Part shown: positions 26,547 to 35,331 of the stretch, piece by piece
How the letters are laid out: the number at the start of each line of letters is the position of its first letter
Position numbering within the stretch: the stretch's first letter is position 1
Origin: Bernardetia sp.
Lineage (GTDB): Bacteria > Bacteroidota > Bacteroidia > Cytophagales > Bernardetiaceae
Direction: 5' to 3'
DNA: 64,000 nucleotides
Assembly (NCBI RefSeq): GCF_020630935.1
Contig: NZ_JAHDIG010000002.1
Coordinates: 55,518-119,517 of the forward strand
The notes under the pieces: generated by a model
The model's input: the letters and a program-made list of their open reading frames with translations, nothing else
The model's database searches: none
What the model was told of the DNA's origin: nothing
Position numbers and translations under genes: made by a program

Positions 26547-27380
26547 TTAGTTAGTGATTATATTATCAGTGACCCAAATGTTGCCTTCATATTTTTGTTG
26601 TATGCTCCTTAAAAGCCCTCTTTCTCTTCTGTTATTCGTATGAAAGTGAACATCTACGGAATTTGCAACTGAAGCAAGACCAATATAAATAGGTCTAATT
26701 TGCTCATATTCTCTTATCGAAAGATATTTTGTGTGAGTACTTTTATCTTTTAGCTCAATAAGCAACTTGTATTGTTTTCCTAGTTTTTTGGTGGTGATTT
26801 TCTCTATCTGATTGTAGTAATATAAGTGATTATCAACGCTTATTCCTATATTTGACATTTTAAACCTAGATTGATAGTTTAGGAAATTAGAGTCTCTTAT
26901 TTTTTTGCTATATGTTTCAGGCCATGTAGGTTTAAAAAGATAGGTAACAAAAAGGACAATGACAGATAAGAATGAGGTAAACTCTGTTTTTTGTCCTCGG
27001 AAGGCATTACTTGGAAAAAGCATCCACATAAGTACGACTACTATACTAGCAAAAATTAGATATATGTTTGTTATTCCAAACATAATAATTTCTTTTATCA
27101 TTTTAATGAAAAAATAATCTAGTCCTTCTGTATGTTCATAAATTATAACTTCTTCTTTTCTCATTACCAACTGTTCAGTAGGCTTAGGAACAGTACTTAA
27201 GGTTCTATGCTGTCCACAATGTTCTCTATTCATATATTCCCAACTATCTTTCAAAAAAACAGACTGACAGGCAGCACAAAACACGACTTCATCATCAGCT
27301 TTGATAGTGTCACCAGTAACTCCGTCTTGTCTTCCAATAATATGGACGTGGTTTTGTATATTAATTTTATGACTTTGCAT
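26547..27380 (-). CDS. Membrane protein with N-terminal RING-like zinc motif, paralog 2
   Basis: This is the middle copy of the triplet, 277 residues. The N-terminal motif reads H-x-H-I-I-G, then VVFCAACQSVFLKDSWEYMN and HC. About 109 bp coding this domain (27228-27336) differ by one base from the third copy (28036-28144), whereas the rest diverges strongly. A membrane region follows (about 90-145) and then a PH-like tail with YYNQIEKITTKKLGKQYKLL. The start overlaps the third copy's stop by 14 bp. The near identity of only the zinc domain points to recent conversion. Function is unknown. Confidence 0.65.
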   Translation of the reverse strand: MQSHKINIQNHVHIIGRQDGVTGDTIKADDEVVFCAACQSVFLKDSWEYMNREHCGQHRTLSTVPKPTEQLVMRKEEVIIYEHTEGLDYFFIKMIKEIIMFGITNIYLIFASIVVVLMWMLFPSNAFRGQKTEFTSFLSVIVLFVTYLFKPTWPETYSKKIRDSNFLNYQSRFKMSNIGISVDNHLYYYNQIEKITTKKLGKQYKLLIELKDKSTHTKYLSIREYEQIRPIYIGLASVANSVDVHFHTNNRRERGLLRSIQQKYEGNIWVTDNIITN

Positions 27381-28194
27381 TTTTCTCTATTCTAAGTACT
27401 GAAAATTGTGCTGTATAATTTCTTTCTATGCTTTTAGCCATTCCAAACTCTTGCCCATTAGACAAATGAACTGAAGTGGGAACAAATTGAGCTACCCAAA
27501 CTAATCCAAATAAGAAATCTTTAGTTTTTTCATATTCATCCTTCGGACATTTATGCTGAATAACTTCCCCATTTTTGAGATACAATGTAAGTTTGTTTTG
27601 CATATTATTTTTGGTGTAAACTATTTTTTGAATATCGTAGAATAAATAGGTTTTGTCTTTTCTTAGTTCTATTCCATTTTCTAAAATTTTGATACTTCTT
27701 TTATCTGCTCCTGTTATTTTTTTGAATAGCTTGTTTCCAAATAATAAAGTAAGAAGATGAATAGAGCCAAATACACCCAAGAAAAGTAGAACCATGTATA
27801 AAGCAAAAGTAACCCAGTGTTCGAATTTAGGTAAGAACTTATTTGTAAATATGAGTAAATAAATCCACCCACAACTAGAAGCTATAATTAAACTAAATGC
27901 AAACAAACCTAATATTCTATTTTTAAACGTACTAAATGTTTCAAAAATCAGCTTGGCTTCCTTTTTCTTGGCTATCAGATTTGGAACAGGTGCAGGCACA
28001 AACCCCAGTGTTTCAGTTTGCCTACAGTGCTGTCGATTCATATATTCCCAACTATCTTTCAAAAAAACAGACTGACAGGCAGCACAAAACACGACTTCAT
28101 CACCAGCTTTGATAGTGTCACCAGTAACTCCGTCTTGTCTTCCAACAATGTGAACATGTTTTTTTATATTTAATCTATGAACCGAATACGACAT
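27367..28194 (-). CDS. Membrane protein with N-terminal RING-like zinc motif, paralog 3
   Basis: This 275-residue protein is the first in the transcript order. The zinc motif is H-x-H-I-V-G, VVFCAACQSVFLKDSWEYMNRQHC; two membrane segments lie at about 98-160; a PH-like tail has IKILENGIELRKDKTYLFYDIQ. Its start codon lies inside the first codons of the divergent peroxidase gene: the two frames overlap by 18 bp head to head (28177-28194), so promoters must lie within each other's coding sequence or further away. It overlaps paralog 2 by 14 bp, suggesting one transcript for all three. Confidence 0.65.
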   Translation of the reverse strand: MSYSVHRLNIKKHVHIVGRQDGVTGDTIKAGDEVVFCAACQSVFLKDSWEYMNRQHCRQTETLGFVPAPVPNLIAKKKEAKLIFETFSTFKNRILGLFAFSLIIASSCGWIYLLIFTNKFLPKFEHWVTFALYMVLLFLGVFGSIHLLTLLFGNKLFKKITGADKRSIKILENGIELRKDKTYLFYDIQKIVYTKNNMQNKLTLYLKNGEVIQHKCPKDEYEKTKDFLFGLVWVAQFVPTSVHLSNGQEFGMAKSIERNYTAQFSVLRIEKNAKS

Positions 28195-29148
28195 TATTTT
28201 TTTCTTTCTTGGTTTGCTCTACTAATTTTTTCTTGCACCAATAAAAAGGAAATTTATAGTGTTTCTATGCCTTCTTATATGCCACCCTTACCCAAAAATC
28301 CATCTCACAATCCAATGACAACAGAAGGAATTGAACTGGGTAAAATGCTTTTCTTTGATACAAAATTATCTAAAAACGGTAATATTTCTTGTGCAACGTG
28401 TCATAATCCCAAACTCTACTTTACAGATAACTTACAAACAAGCCACTTAGGAACAACAGGTAAAAAACTACCTCGCAACACGCCCACACTTATCAATGTA
28501 GTTTATTCAGAAAACGGACTTTTCTTGGATGGAGGAATAAAAAACCTTGAATCGCTCCCTGCTGCCCCACTCCAACACCCAGACGAAATGGCAATGGATT
28601 TGAAAAAACTGCCTAACCTATTACAAAATGATAAAGATTATCCAAACCTTTTCAAAAATGCTTTTGGAACAGATAGCATTACAAATGCACTTATTTTTAG
28701 AGCTTTAGCACAGTTTCAACGAACAATTATTTCTCCTTCTATAAATTCAGAATATAGTTTTGTTTCTAAATGGGATAGCGTTAAGCAAGAAAAAGCTACA
28801 TTTTCAAACCTAGAGCTAAAAGGACAGTCACTTTTCAAAAGCCACTGCAACACTTGTCATACTGCACCTTTATTTTCAGATTATCAGTTTCATTTTGCTC
28901 ATTTGGATACGATAACAAATCCTACAAAAATAAATGATAGAGTAGAGTTAGGAAGACAAAGAATCACAGAAAACCCAAAGGATTATCTCAAATTCAAAAC
29001 GCCTACATTGCGTCATATCTCCAAAACTTTTCCGTATCTGCACAACGGAAGTATTGAAAAGTTAGAATATTTTGCTCAGCCAAATGATTCTATGAAATTG
29101 AATATAGAAGAACAGAAAGCTTTACTAGCTTTTTTGAAATGTTTGTGA
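28177..29148 (+). CDS. Di-haem cytochrome c peroxidase/MauG-family lipoprotein
   Basis: The protein has 323 residues. LLIFSC gives a lipobox with the modified Cys at 20, so it is anchored in the periplasm. Two c-type haem motifs are visible: CATCH at 72-76 and CNTCH at 224-228. Segments such as GKMLFFDTKLSKNGNISCATCHNP and QFQRTIISP match the bacterial CcpA/MauG family, which reduces H2O2 with electrons from a small donor or oxidises a partner protein. The length is typical. It overlaps the divergent RING-like gene head to head by 18 bp. Confidence 0.88.
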   Translation: MNRIRHYFFLSWFALLIFSCTNKKEIYSVSMPSYMPPLPKNPSHNPMTTEGIELGKMLFFDTKLSKNGNISCATCHNPKLYFTDNLQTSHLGTTGKKLPRNTPTLINVVYSENGLFLDGGIKNLESLPAAPLQHPDEMAMDLKKLPNLLQNDKDYPNLFKNAFGTDSITNALIFRALAQFQRTIISPSINSEYSFVSKWDSVKQEKATFSNLELKGQSLFKSHCNTCHTAPLFSDYQFHFAHLDTITNPTKINDRVELGRQRITENPKDYLKFKTPTLRHISKTFPYLHNGSIEKLEYFAQPNDSMKLNIEEQKALLAFLKCL

Positions 29149-29436
29149 TTAGATGCTACACGAATCGCTATCTCTTGGGACTTCAATACCATCAATATCG
29201 ATAAGTCTATCCAAACGAATTTTTACGTTTTTTGCCTCTGTATTTTCTACTACTTCAAAAATCATAAACTCTTCTCCGTTTTTAGTCTCCAAGTCTCTGA
29301 CTTTTATGTTCTGCTGAATAGTCTTTTTATACTCTGTATCTAAATAGTTGATGGCGACTGTTTTTCGTGTGGTGGCAAAGGCTTCTAAGTTGTCGTAAAA
29401 TCCACAATCGACAGGGATGTATTTTTGGTTTTTCAT
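29149..29436 (-). CDS. Rof-like Rho-binding antiterminator
   Basis: From the ATG at 29436 the protein has 95 residues; a longer frame to 29580 would begin with low-quality sequence. MKNQKYIPVDCGFYDNLEAFATTRK, then KNGEEFMIFE and KIRLDRLIDIDG, matches the Rof/YaeO fold, a small SH3-like barrel that binds Rho and blocks RNA access. The Y-x-P-V-D-C start and the EEF-(I/V)-E strand are the strongest signs. In some Bacteroidota such proteins may have other roles, so I do not claim the E. coli function with certainty. It abuts the peroxidase gene tail-to-tail. Confidence 0.65.
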   Translation of the reverse strand: MKNQKYIPVDCGFYDNLEAFATTRKTVAINYLDTEYKKTIQQNIKVRDLETKNGEEFMIFEVVENTEAKNVKIRLDRLIDIDGIEVPRDSDSCSI

Positions 29437-29607
29437 GGCTTTAAAAATTTTGTTTCTTTTAATCAAACGAAACCACTTTATTTTTGGTTGTTGTATTTTA
29501 TTTGTTTGCTTCTTTAGATTTGACGAACTTTGAATTGATGGAAAATGAAGAATTAAAGAGCTTAGTTTCTCATTCATCATTCAAAACTCACCATTCATAA
29601 TTCCTTT

Positions 29608-31704
29608 ATGTTAGATATTATCCGTTTACTTCCCGAATCGCTTGCCAATCAGATTGCTGCTGGAGAGGTCGTTCAGCGTCCTGCTTCGGTGGTAAAAGAA
29701 ATGCTGGAAAACTCTGTTGATGCAGAAGCAACAAGTATCGAATTGGTTTTGCAAGATGCAGGAAAGGCTCTTATCCAAGTCATTGATAATGGAAAAGGAA
29801 TGTCAGAAACGGATGCTAGAATGTGTTTTGAGAGACATGCGACTTCAAAAATTGTAGAGCAAGAAGATTTGTATAATATTCGAACATTTGGGTTTAGAGG
29901 TGAGGCAATGGCTTCTATTGCAGCCGTAGCACAAGTAGAACTCAAAACAAGGCAAGAAGACCAAGAAATAGGAACGCATATTTATATTGAAGGTTCAGAA
30001 GTAAAAAAACACGAACCTACTGCTACGCAAAAGGGAAGTTCTATTGCTGTCAAGAATTTATTTTTCAATACACCTGCACGAAGAAAATTTTTAAAATCAA
30101 ATTCGGTAGAGCTTCGTCATATTACACAAGAATTTGAGCGTGTTGCGCTGGCAAATCCTCATATCAATTTTTCTATGCACCACAATGGGCAAGAGGTGTA
30201 TAATTTGAAAGAGGGAAAACTAGCAAAGCGAATTGTGGCAATGTTTGGAAAAAGCTATCAGTCAAATCTTCTGACGTGTCAAGAGGATGTAGAAACCATC
30301 AAACTTCTAGGATATGTTGGGAAACCACAGGCAGCTAAAAAGACAAAAGGCAGTCAGTATTTTTTTGTGAATAATCGTTTTATAAAAAGTGGTTATTTAC
30401 ACCATGCCGTCATGACGGCTTATGAAGGACTTTTGCCAAAAGATGCTCACCCTTTTTACGTTTTGTTTATCGAAATTGACCCAAAGAAAATTGATATAAA
30501 TGTTCATCCTACCAAAACAGAAATCAAGTTTGATGATGAAAGAACGGTTTATGTAGTCGTACAGGCAGCCGTAAAACAGGCGTTGGGTGTGCATCAAGTA
30601 GTTGCGCCATTGGATTTTGATACAGATACGAATTTTTTGAACCCTTCAAAGTATATTAATAAAGTTGATGATAAGGAGAGTAACAACTCTGAAGGAAATG
30701 ATAAGAACGAAGATTCAACTCAACAGCCGAGAACTTTTATTTCAGATTTTTCAAAATACGATACTCAGTCTGATGATTTTATTGGTAGATACGATAAAGA
30801 AGAGAATAAAGGAAAATATGGAAGCTACATTAGTGAGCCTTTTAATAGAAAAAAAGAATTAAAAGACTACCAGCGACCAGAACCTACTGAAAGAGAACAA
30901 AATAATCAAAAAAACTGGGAAAGAATTTACCTTAATGAAGAAGAGAGAGAAAACGCAGGAACTAAAAGCAAACAGTTTGAAAAAGATAGTTCGGAAAAAG
31001 ATTTTATCGATGAAATAGATGAGCTTGCTCAAAACCCTGTTACGTTCCGAAGTGCAGCCAATAACCTTTCTAAATCTGAACTGGAAAATGAGCTAAAATC
31101 TACACAATCTAAGTTAGAAAAAAGTGATAAACGCCATGTTTTTTGGGTAGCAAATCGTTTTGTAGCTAGTCCGACTAAGTCGGGAATGATTCTGATTGAT
31201 GCCTCGGCTGCCCACGAACGCATTTTGTACGAGCGTTACGAAAAAAGTATTTCAAAAAGTGCAAACGCCACTTCTCAACAACTTCTGTTTCCTTCTACAC
31301 TTTCGTTTTCTATTGTAGATTATGAGCTTTTGAAGGAAGTTTTGCCAGAACTGAAAAGTTTAGGCTTTTCCATAGAAATAGATGAAAAACTAGAACAAAA
31401 GCAACAAGCTCGTTTAATTGGACTTCCTGCCGATTTGCTCAAAGAAAAGGGAGAATCTATTTTAGAAGCTCTTTTAGAACAGTTTAAATACAACCAAACG
31501 ACAGTTAAGATTCCGAAGCGAGAGAATATTTTGCGCTCTTTTGCCAAACGTGCCTCTATGCAAGCCAAAACGTTTTTCTCTAATGAAGAGATGCAAAGTC
31601 TTATTGATGAGCTTTTTGCTTGTAGGCAGCCGAACTATACTCCAGATGGAAAAAAAATCTTTATGCTCTTAGATACAGAAATGATTGAACAGCTTTTTTT
31701 GTAA
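29608..31704 (+). CDS. mutL: DNA mismatch repair protein MutL
   Basis: This 698-residue GHKL ATPase recruits downstream nucleases after MutS finds a mismatch. The N-terminus has IAAGEVVQRPASVVKEMLENSVDA (ATP-binding motif I), DNGKGM (motif II) and TFGFRGEAMASI (motif III); NVHPTKTEIKF closes the transducer domain near 300. A long charged linker (about 345-500) precedes the C-terminal dimerisation domain, which has SAAHERILYE and CRQPNYTPDGKKIFMLL. I do not see the DQHAxxER endonuclease motif in clean form (DASAAHERI), so endonuclease activity is not assured. It is followed by a convergent gene after 4 bp. Confidence 0.95.
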   Translation: MLDIIRLLPESLANQIAAGEVVQRPASVVKEMLENSVDAEATSIELVLQDAGKALIQVIDNGKGMSETDARMCFERHATSKIVEQEDLYNIRTFGFRGEAMASIAAVAQVELKTRQEDQEIGTHIYIEGSEVKKHEPTATQKGSSIAVKNLFFNTPARRKFLKSNSVELRHITQEFERVALANPHINFSMHHNGQEVYNLKEGKLAKRIVAMFGKSYQSNLLTCQEDVETIKLLGYVGKPQAAKKTKGSQYFFVNNRFIKSGYLHHAVMTAYEGLLPKDAHPFYVLFIEIDPKKIDINVHPTKTEIKFDDERTVYVVVQAAVKQALGVHQVVAPLDFDTDTNFLNPSKYINKVDDKESNNSEGNDKNEDSTQQPRTFISDFSKYDTQSDDFIGRYDKEENKGKYGSYISEPFNRKKELKDYQRPEPTEREQNNQKNWERIYLNEEERENAGTKSKQFEKDSSEKDFIDEIDELAQNPVTFRSAANNLSKSELENELKSTQSKLEKSDKRHVFWVANRFVASPTKSGMILIDASAAHERILYERYEKSISKSANATSQQLLFPSTLSFSIVDYELLKEVLPELKSLGFSIEIDEKLEQKQQARLIGLPADLLKEKGESILEALLEQFKYNQTTVKIPKRENILRSFAKRASMQAKTFFSNEEMQSLIDELFACRQPNYTPDGKKIFMLLDTEMIEQLFL

Positions 31705-31708
31705 TGTT

Positions 31709-32587
31709 TTATTTCTCAATCAACCCCTCAATCGGACTTTTAACTACTCTCACAAGCTCTCCTCCCATTTCTTCAATTTGCCTTTTTAAAATATCTTCAA
31801 AATAGTAACCTACCGAACCCACAGCATAAAAACTTAGTTCTTCGCCTTCAAATTCAACTCGTATTCTATCTAAAAACTCATCAAAACAAGATTCCAAAAA
31901 TTCTCTTATAAACTTTTGTTTTTTGTGTTTATGAAGAAATGGAACAAAAGAAGCAAAAAACTCATTCGGTTTTGGTTCTTGATAGGCTCTTTTCAAAACC
32001 TTTTCTCTTGTCAGTCCATATTCCTTATAAAATAAATCGTGAATGTCATTAGGCAATGCCCCATGAAGAAAGTCTATTACAAACTGCTTTCCTATAAAGC
32101 CTCCACTTCCTTCATCGCCTAACCAAAAACCTAAGTTTGTCAGTTCTTTCAATATATTTTTCCCATCATACAAACACGCATTTGAGCCTGTTCCCAAAAT
32201 CATGATGATTCCCATTTCATCTTTTGAGTTATCATAGACCGAGCGAGCAGCACCCAAAAGGTCGTGAGCAACTTCTATTTTTTTTGCCTGTGGAAAGAGA
32301 GTTTTTAAAGCCTCATAGACTATTTTTCTATTAGCTTCCGTAGAAGAACCTGCGCCATAAAACTGAATTTCCTCAACTTTACAAAGATAGGGTTCTAAAA
32401 AATCAGTGGACTCATTTTGGTTTTCAAAGTAATGTTGATTTATAAAGTTTTTGCCTTCTTCTACCATTTGTTCTGTCGTAAGAAAATATGGATTCCAGCC
32501 ACCTGATTTCCATCTAAAGATTTTTCCTTCATCAGTTTTTAATGCCCAATCCGTTTTTGTTGAGCCACTATCTGCGTAGAGTATCAT
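31709..32587 (-). CDS. BadF/BadG-type ATPase, probable N-acetylglucosamine kinase
   Basis: This 292-residue protein has the actin-like ATPase fold. MILYADSGSTKTDWAL is the phosphate 1 loop; GIIMILGTGSNACLYDG is phosphate 2; LGFWLGDEGSGGFIGKQFV follows. This set matches Bacteroidota GlcNAc kinases, which phosphorylate GlcNAc at O6 with ATP, in amino-sugar or cell-wall recycling. No transporter, epimerase or deacetylase is adjacent, so the sugar is inferred from the family. It is monocistronic and ends 4 bp from mutL tail-to-tail. Confidence 0.8.
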   Translation of the reverse strand: MILYADSGSTKTDWALKTDEGKIFRWKSGGWNPYFLTTEQMVEEGKNFINQHYFENQNESTDFLEPYLCKVEEIQFYGAGSSTEANRKIVYEALKTLFPQAKKIEVAHDLLGAARSVYDNSKDEMGIIMILGTGSNACLYDGKNILKELTNLGFWLGDEGSGGFIGKQFVIDFLHGALPNDIHDLFYKEYGLTREKVLKRAYQEPKPNEFFASFVPFLHKHKKQKFIREFLESCFDEFLDRIRVEFEGEELSFYAVGSVGYYFEDILKRQIEEMGGELVRVVKSPIEGLIEK

Positions 32588-32684
32588 TTTTATAGGTTTG
32601 TTTTGGCTATTTTTTGTAAGTTTATAAAATCAAAATTAGATAAAAATATTATTAAAATCTTGATACAGATATACTCATAAAACT

Positions 32685-35273
32685 ATGCAGCAACAATTTG
32701 ACTACATTATAAATCTTGCTAAAGAATACCATCACTATAAGGAAAATCCGACTGCTCTATTTTCTGCTATCAATACTTTATCTAAAAGTCAGCTAGAAAG
32801 CATTTATGAAGAGTATGCAGATAAAGAACGTAACTTTCAACCTGTGGTTTTACTACGTGCAGAGGTGGCTCGTTTGGCTTTAGAGGGCAAGGCTATAAAT
32901 AAAGAAGTTGTTGAGGAAATAAAGGAAAAGATACGCAAAAAAGATAAAAACTATTTTAGTCATCTTACAGAGAAACTCATCACAGAGATGGAAAATTATG
33001 GTTTTTCCAAACGTGATATTTTTTCCAATTGGCAACAGGCATGGACTATCTTTCATTGCTTTTTCTATCGTGGAAAAGTAAAAGAAACAACACAAAGTTA
33101 TTTAGAACAAATTGCAAAAGATTTACTACTTACACTAGATGTAAAAGACTATAAATTTCATATTGTAGATTTTCAAGGTTCGGCTAATTTTGGAAGTGAT
33201 TTTTGTTGGCTTGGTCTGTATCCTATAAAAAATGAATCTCATAGAGATGCTTATCAGTTTTTTGTAGAGTTTAAAACTAAACCCAAAGCAGGGAAGATGA
33301 TGGGTAGCGACCTCAAAAAGCCTCATAAAAATGATTTAAAGAATATATCTTCATACCAAGAAATTGTAAGTTGTTTGCAGAGCTTAAAGCAAGAGATTAT
33401 TACACTCAATGAAAAAAATAGAAGTTATTATAAAATTGCTATACAGGACGAAAGCCAATGGAAGTTTTATCTACAAGGCTACATAAGTATGAACCATGAA
33501 TTTTTAGGAGATGTACTTCCAGACTATGATTCTCTTGCCGAAATAATGAAAGATAAAAGTAGGTTTGGTGAAAAAACACATAATAAAAGATGGAACTTAT
33601 GGCTGTTCCAAACAGCTAAAATAGGAGACATTGTTTTTGCAGCGAAAGGAGTAAATACGTGTTTAGGAATAGGAATTATTGAAAGTGAAATACTTGATAA
33701 AACTGATGATATGATGTTCAATACACCTAATACAGTATATAGAAGAGTAAAGTGGATAACTACTAAAAAATATAATCATCACGATAATGGACTTGGAGAT
33801 AGTATTCGTTTATTTCGTAATGATAGTTTTAGCCCTACAAAGAAATATAAAATAATTTTGGAAGAATATATTAGGCAATATCCAGAAATCTCTCAGACTT
33901 TTGAGAAATATAATTTACCTATTGAGATAGATATAGTAGAAGAACTAAACCAAACTAAATATTCAGAAATAGAAGTAAGAACTAACCAACCAAAAAAGCA
34001 GAAAAATATTAAAGGTCCGAAATTTCTTAGGTTTATAAATCCATTATTGCAAGCCTTGAATGAAATTGGAGGCGAAGGCAAGTCATCAGAAGTTGTACAG
34101 AAGGTAATTCATAATATGAAAATTCCTACTCAAGAATTAGAAAAAAAATTAAAGAGTGGACAAATTAAGGTGAAAAATAACATAGCATGGGCAAGAAACT
34201 ATCTGAGAGAAGGTGGTTATATTTCTAACGAAAAACATGGCATTTGGAAACTAACAGATATAGGTAAGAATAAACAGCTCACAGATAAAGAAATAATGTT
34301 ATTGTTCAAGCAAACACAAGCAAAGTATGCAAGTGGTAAGAATCAAGAAGTAGAAGAAAGGCAGGAGGAGAACAATGTAGAATTAAACCAAAATCCAATT
34401 TATAATTTCAAAAACGACAAAGAAAAACCTTTTATTAGCGAAGAACAGTTTTTAGAAACTGTCGAAATTTTGAAGCGAAAGAAAAATATCATCTTGCAAG
34501 GTGCAGCAGGCGTAGGAAAGACGTTTATTGCTCGCAAAATAGCCTATCAGATTATGGGAGAGACCAATAATCTGAATATTGAAATGGTACAGTTTCATCA
34601 ATCATATTCTTATGAAGATTTTATACAAGGATTTCGTCCTATTAAAGAGGGTTTTGAGTTACGAGATGGTGTTTTTTATGAGTTTTGTAAAAAAGCACAA
34701 GTCCATCCAAAACGTCATTTTTTCTTTATCATTGATGAGATAAACAGAGGAAATCTAAGTAAAATTTTTGGCGAACTGATGATGCTCATAGAAGCCGACA
34801 AGCGAGAGGAAAAGTTTGCGCTCAAGCTGACCTATTCCGAAGATGAAAATGATAATTTTTTTGTTCCTAAAAATCTTTACCTTATCGGAACAATGAATAC
34901 GGCTGACCGTTCTTTGGCGATGGTGGATTATGCACTTCGTAGGCGTTTTGCTTTTATAAATTTGAAGCCAGATTTTGGGGAAAGTTTTAAGGATTTTTTG
35001 ATGGAAAAAGGTATTTCTCAAGGTTTAACAAATCATATTTCAAGTTCTATTCAAAAAATCAATCAAGAAATTGCTTCTGATATGAATTTGGGAGAAGGCT
35101 TTCAAATCGGACACAGTTATTTTTGTGATTATGAAAAAGAAAAGCAAGATGAAAAAGATTGGTTCGAACAAGTAATAAAGTTTGAAATTCGTCCTTTGTT
35201 GGAGGAAATTTGGTTTGATAATTTGGAAAAAGTGGAGGAGATGATGGAAATAATACGTAAAACAGACTTCTAG
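32685..35273 (+). CDS. mcrB: McrB-type AAA+ GTPase with extra N-terminal modules
   Basis: This 862-residue protein is the motor subunit of a Type IV modification-dependent restriction system. The C-terminal AAA+ domain has GAAGVGKT (606-613), QFHQSYSYEDFIQGFRP, IIDEINRGN (683-691) and MNTADRS, the McrB GTP-recognition motif. Ahead of it, residues about 445-535 (LLQALNEIGGEGKSSEVV, then WARNYLREGGYIS) look like an Mrr_N winged helix. Residues about 300-380 (WLFQTAKIGDIVFAAKG, GIGIIES) look like an EVE/PUA-like modified-base reader. The first 300 residues resemble the variable McrB N-terminal region. Modified cytosine in DNA is the likely target; the exact base is unknown. It forms a unit with mcrC 58 bp downstream. 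Confidence 0.88.
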   Translation: MQQQFDYIINLAKEYHHYKENPTALFSAINTLSKSQLESIYEEYADKERNFQPVVLLRAEVARLALEGKAINKEVVEEIKEKIRKKDKNYFSHLTEKLITEMENYGFSKRDIFSNWQQAWTIFHCFFYRGKVKETTQSYLEQIAKDLLLTLDVKDYKFHIVDFQGSANFGSDFCWLGLYPIKNESHRDAYQFFVEFKTKPKAGKMMGSDLKKPHKNDLKNISSYQEIVSCLQSLKQEIITLNEKNRSYYKIAIQDESQWKFYLQGYISMNHEFLGDVLPDYDSLAEIMKDKSRFGEKTHNKRWNLWLFQTAKIGDIVFAAKGVNTCLGIGIIESEILDKTDDMMFNTPNTVYRRVKWITTKKYNHHDNGLGDSIRLFRNDSFSPTKKYKIILEEYIRQYPEISQTFEKYNLPIEIDIVEELNQTKYSEIEVRTNQPKKQKNIKGPKFLRFINPLLQALNEIGGEGKSSEVVQKVIHNMKIPTQELEKKLKSGQIKVKNNIAWARNYLREGGYISNEKHGIWKLTDIGKNKQLTDKEIMLLFKQTQAKYASGKNQEVEERQEENNVELNQNPIYNFKNDKEKPFISEEQFLETVEILKRKKNIILQGAAGVGKTFIARKIAYQIMGETNNLNIEMVQFHQSYSYEDFIQGFRPIKEGFELRDGVFYEFCKKAQVHPKRHFFFIIDEINRGNLSKIFGELMMLIEADKREEKFALKLTYSEDENDNFFVPKNLYLIGTMNTADRSLAMVDYALRRRFAFINLKPDFGESFKDFLMEKGISQGLTNHISSSIQKINQEIASDMNLGEGFQIGHSYFCDYEKEKQDEKDWFEQVIKFEIRPLLEEIWFDNLEKVEEMMEIIRKTDF

Positions 35274-35323
35274 TCTGTTAGTATAAAACCTAAAAGTGAT
35301 TTTATTCAGACAGCATGTCTGAA
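35263..35323. repeat. Palindromic pair between mcrB and mcrC
   Basis: CAGACTTCTAGTCTG (35263-35277) contains the mcrB stop codon TAG; CAGACAGCATGTCTG stands at 35309-35323. Each can fold as a hairpin, and the outer ACTTC/GAAGT also pairs. They look like a small palindromic insertion whose first bases now form the end of mcrB. Confidence 0.5.
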
Positions 35324-35331
35324 GTACATTT

